Positions 4,409-6,510 of a stretch of DNA of 6,510 nucleotides are shown piece by piece. Under the pieces are notes generated by a model, which saw only the letters and a program-made list of their open reading frames with translations, was not told where the DNA came from and ran no database searches. Origin of the DNA: Desulfobacterales bacterium S5133MH16 (GTDB taxonomy: Bacteria > Desulfobacterota > Desulfobacteria > Desulfobacterales > UBA11574); the NCBI GenBank assembly GCA_001751005.1, contig MAXL01000379.1, forward strand, positions 1 to 6,510, written 5' to 3'. The translations under genes and the position numbers were made by a program. Position 1 is the first letter of the stretch; the number at the start of each line of letters is the position of its first letter.

Positions 4409-5201
4409 ACTTATAGTAGCCCGCCCGTTTCATTTTGTACCGATTCAAAACAATACCGGCTATTTTTTCTTTTCCTATATACTTTATCAACTCCGCCACC
4501 ATATCCCTGGGCGTGCTGCCGTATTGAATAACCAGGATAATTCCATCCACGTACTTTGCGAGCGCGGCGGTTTCAGCCGTTAGCAGCGGCGGAGGAGCGT
4601 CTATGAAAATAAACTGATTTTCCTGGCCCGCTTTTAACAGATCCAGGGCTTTCGACATTCTCTGGGATGACAAAAGCTTGGCGGATTCCAGCGACGTGCC
4701 ACCTGCCGGCAAAACAGTCAAATTTTTTACGGGCGTTTTTTGAATCAGGGGGAGAATATCGATTCCTTTGAGGAAATGCTCACTGATTCCATTCACACCG
4801 TGCATTCCGAACCGGGCATGCACAGAAGGTGCCCTTAAATCACAGTCAATTAATAATACATTTTCCTCCAGGTTCTGAGCAATACTGATCGCCAGGTTTG
4901 CGGCAACAAATGTTTTTCCTTCTCCTGAAGCCACACTGGTCACCAGAAAACAACGGGGTTTAGTCTCAGAACCGGCATATAGAAGCGTTGTCCCCAATTT
5001 CCTGAACTGCTCTGCTTCGAATGAATCCGGCTTTAAAAGTGCAATTAAGCCTTTATCGATGTTCCTGTTTTTCCTTAAAAGACCAAACTCTTTAAAGGTG
5101 GTAATATTTGGTGGGGGGGGATCGGTCTCGCTTTTTTTATTTATGGATGTACTCCAATTCTCACGGTTTGACTTTTCAATAGCGGACGATATCTTTCCCA
5201 T
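4389..5201 (-). CDS. BY-type tyrosine autokinase, cytoplasmic partner of Wzz (270 aa)
   Basis: This is a bacterial tyrosine kinase that autophosphorylates its C-terminal tyrosines and drives chain-length control of the exported polysaccharide. Walker A is at 89-97 (SVASGEGKT), Walker A' at 115-123 (VLLIDCDLR) and Walker B at 197-203 (FIFIDAP). The tyrosine cluster is Y255, Y262, Y263, Y265 and Y267. The protein starts MGKISSAIEKS, a familiar N-terminus of stand-alone kinases of EPS clusters. There is no membrane segment, so it must dock on the Wzz protein encoded 92 nt upstream. The oligomerisation helix reads EQFRKLG at 64-70, so the usual E-x2-R-x2-R has Gly in place of the last Arg. GAGGA lies 4 nt before the start. 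A run of eight C residues (coding strand) in the linker at residues 28-30 could slip. It resembles the exosortase-associated kinase type; no exosortase is in the window. Confidence 0.95.
   Translation of the reverse strand: MGKISSAIEKSNRENWSTSINKKSETDPPPPNITTFKEFGLLRKNRNIDKGLIALLKPDSFEAEQFRKLGTTLLYAGSETKPRCFLVTSVASGEGKTFVAANLAISIAQNLEENVLLIDCDLRAPSVHARFGMHGVNGISEHFLKGIDILPLIQKTPVKNLTVLPAGGTSLESAKLLSSQRMSKALDLLKAGQENQFIFIDAPPPLLTAETAALAKYVDGIILVIQYGSTPRDMVAELIKYIGKEKIAGIVLNRYKMKRAGYYKYGYGSA
5113..5120. repeat. Homopolymer tract, 8 G (C on the coding strand), in the kinase gene
   Basis: Eight consecutive G on the plus strand encode P28-P29 and part of P30 of the kinase's proline-rich linker. 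Gain or loss of one base would shift the frame before the ATPase domain. Confidence 0.9.
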
Positions 5202-5205
5202 TTTG

Positions 5206-5210
5206 TCCTC
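5206..5210 (-). promoter_or_regulatory. Ribosome binding site of the kinase gene
   Basis: GAGGA on the minus strand lies 4 nt before the ATG at 5199-5201. The spacing is slightly short but supports this start, which also gives the typical MGKI N-terminus. Confidence 0.6.
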
Positions 5211-5293
5211 TTCGGTAGGGGTTATTGTCTTTGTGCTTATTTATTGCACATAGATCAATGATTTGTTTCCGAGGCCCTAATATAAACAAGGCG

Positions 5294-6510
5294 TTAAATA
5301 AACAGGTATTCCTTTACCAACCGCACGGTATTGTCCAGGCCTTTGAAAGTGACCAACGAAAACCCCAGCAATAAAATAATTGACACACAGATGAAACAGG
5401 CCGTAGCGACACCGTGTAATCCCTGCAGCATTTTGTCCTTTCGGTCCGGCAGTACAGGTACGGTGCTGATGACGGGCAGGCCCAGGGTCAATTCCACGTC
5501 TTCTTGTGACCTAAAAGATCTATCCATGCGTTCGGATAGATACATTAACCCAATCCCCCCCCCTACCCCTGCCAGTAATACCATTATAAACAATTTTTTC
5601 ATATCCGGTGAAATCGGTTTTTCAGGGATTCTTGCAGAATCAAGAATATAAAATTGCTCTCCTTTCTGCTTCTTCTCCATATTGACTGCAAGCTGGGCTT
5701 CCAGTTTTCTTTCCAGCAGAGAGTTGTATGTTGCCCTGATGTTATCATAGTCTCTTTTGAGCGATAACAACTCCTGTTCCTTTTTCGGTGTATTTTCCAC
5801 AAGGCTCTGATAATGATTTGTCTTGGCGCGCAAATCAGAGATTTCAGCTTCTAAAGTCCGTATTTCCCCTTTTATCTGATCGCGTTGCAGCATTTGCGGG
5901 GTGATCGTTTTTATGTTGGCGTTATCGCCTTCACCGGACATATTTTCCTTGCTATCCCCTCTTGAGGATTCAAGATCAGCAATCATTTTTTTTAGCTTGA
6001 TGACATCCGGGTGGTTGGCCGTATACCTGTTCTGAAGCCGGACAAGGTGCTCCCTTAATCGCATTGGGTCCGTGGTTGTCTCAATCGCCGCCTGCCCTTC
6101 CTGGGCAATAATGGTCTGATTCTCCGATATCATTCTTTCAGTTAAAGCAAGCCTGTTTTTTGCATCCATAAGGCTCTGTCGGGCCGTGTTCAGCTGTTCC
6201 TGCAGGCGATCCAGGACCCTCATATTGCTTTCCAGCTGTTCGGGGAGCCCGCCCATATTGGCTTCCCGATAATTTTTTAATTGTTGTTCCAGATCAGCGA
6301 GTCGCATCCCCATTGTCTCAAGCTCATCTTCAAGAAAATCACTGGTACCAACGGCCTGGGCTTCTCTGGCCTTCAAGTTGGTATCGATAAAATAAGTAGC
6401 CAGCGCATTGGCCACCAACATCACTTTTTCAGGCTGCCTCCCTCTAAATGAAATTGAAAATGAATCCGCGCTCTCGCGACGACCCTTGGGTGTCGTGACA
6501 TTAACCGAGA
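5294..6510 (-). CDS. Chain-length determinant protein, Wzz/GumC type (5' end outside the window)
   Basis: This is an inner-membrane polysaccharide co-polymerase that sets polymer length. The open frame continues to the window edge (404 residues visible), so the N-terminus and first membrane segment are missing. An internal GTG at 6424 is not the true start, because the frame upstream is conserved-looking (SADSFSISFRGRQPEKV). In visible numbering: a long periplasmic coiled-coil region at about 55-275, interrupted near 185-200, with the family motif NHPDVIKL at about 165-172. The proline-rich motif PEKPISPD is at about 296-303 and a transmembrane helix at about 306-324. The cytoplasmic DRSFRSQEDVELTLGLPV segment follows, then a last hydrophobic helix at about 368-388. 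The additional C-terminal helix and the lack of a fused kinase fit the exosortase-associated type. The separate kinase gene follows after 92 nt with no repeat, so the two probably form one transcript. A run of nine G (coding strand) lies in the helix at residues 316-318. Confidence 0.94.
   Translation of the reverse strand, partial: SVNVTTPKGRRESADSFSISFRGRQPEKVMLVANALATYFIDTNLKAREAQAVGTSDFLEDELETMGMRLADLEQQLKNYREANMGGLPEQLESNMRVLDRLQEQLNTARQSLMDAKNRLALTERMISENQTIIAQEGQAAIETTTDPMRLREHLVRLQNRYTANHPDVIKLKKMIADLESSRGDSKENMSGEGDNANIKTITPQMLQRDQIKGEIRTLEAEISDLRAKTNHYQSLVENTPKKEQELLSLKRDYDNIRATYNSLLERKLEAQLAVNMEKKQKGEQFYILDSARIPEKPISPDMKKLFIMVLLAGVGGGIGLMYLSERMDRSFRSQEDVELTLGLPVISTVPVLPDRKDKMLQGLHGVATACFICVSIILLLGFSLVTFKGLDNTVRLVKEYLFI
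5555..5563. repeat. Homopolymer tract, 9 C (G on the coding strand), in the Wzz-like gene
   Basis: Nine consecutive C on the plus strand form exactly three GGG codons in the transmembrane helix near the C-terminus. A one-base slip would remove the cytoplasmic segment and the last helix, the parts expected to contact the kinase. Confidence 0.9.

Overview
This window holds five genes, all on the minus strand, from a locus that makes and exports a bacterial surface polysaccharide. It suggests a Gram-negative bacterium, because it encodes a Wza-type outer-membrane export protein with a Sec signal peptide, a Wzz-type chain-length protein and a separate BY-type tyrosine autokinase. The style of the proteins and of the short dispersed intergenic repeats recalls Desulfobacterota (sulfate-reducing 'deltaproteobacteria'). 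That placement comes from memory and is low confidence.

Layout in the direction of transcription (right to left): (1) a Wzz-like chain-length determinant, 5' end outside the window (6510-5294); (2) a cytoplasmic tyrosine autokinase with a C-terminal tyrosine cluster (5201-4389); (3) a 291-nt interval with two possible micro-ORFs, two hairpins and a short-period repeat (4388-4098); (4) a short periplasmic Wza/OPX-type export protein (4097-3516); (5) a glutamine-dependent asparagine-synthase-like amidotransferase (3385-1379); (6) a NAD-synthase-like PP-loop ATPase (1197-172); (7) a non-coding, imperfectly palindromic end region (171-1).

The likely shared role is as follows. Wzz and the kinase form a split Wzc-like co-polymerase that controls chain length through cycles of tyrosine phosphorylation. 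The OPX protein belongs to the periplasmic or outer-membrane export path. The two PP-loop enzymes (AsnB-like and NadE-like) probably amidate or otherwise modify a sugar precursor. The separate Wzz and kinase and the short OPX protein resemble the exosortase (XrtA/PEP-CTERM)-associated EPS system. No exosortase or PEP-CTERM protein is visible here, so this link is an inference.

The most unusual feature is the set of gene junctions. Every junction except Wzz-kinase carries a different short-period (9 or 10 nt) degenerate repeat. These repeats touch the genes: one appears to encode the last residues of the NadE-like protein, one meets the asnB-like stop codon, one sits directly before the asnB-like start codon and leaves no Shine-Dalgarno sequence, and one supplies the stop codon of a 25-codon micro-ORF that has an excellent ribosome binding site. 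The Wzz and kinase genes also contain 9-nt and 8-nt homopolymer tracts, which are candidate slippage sites.
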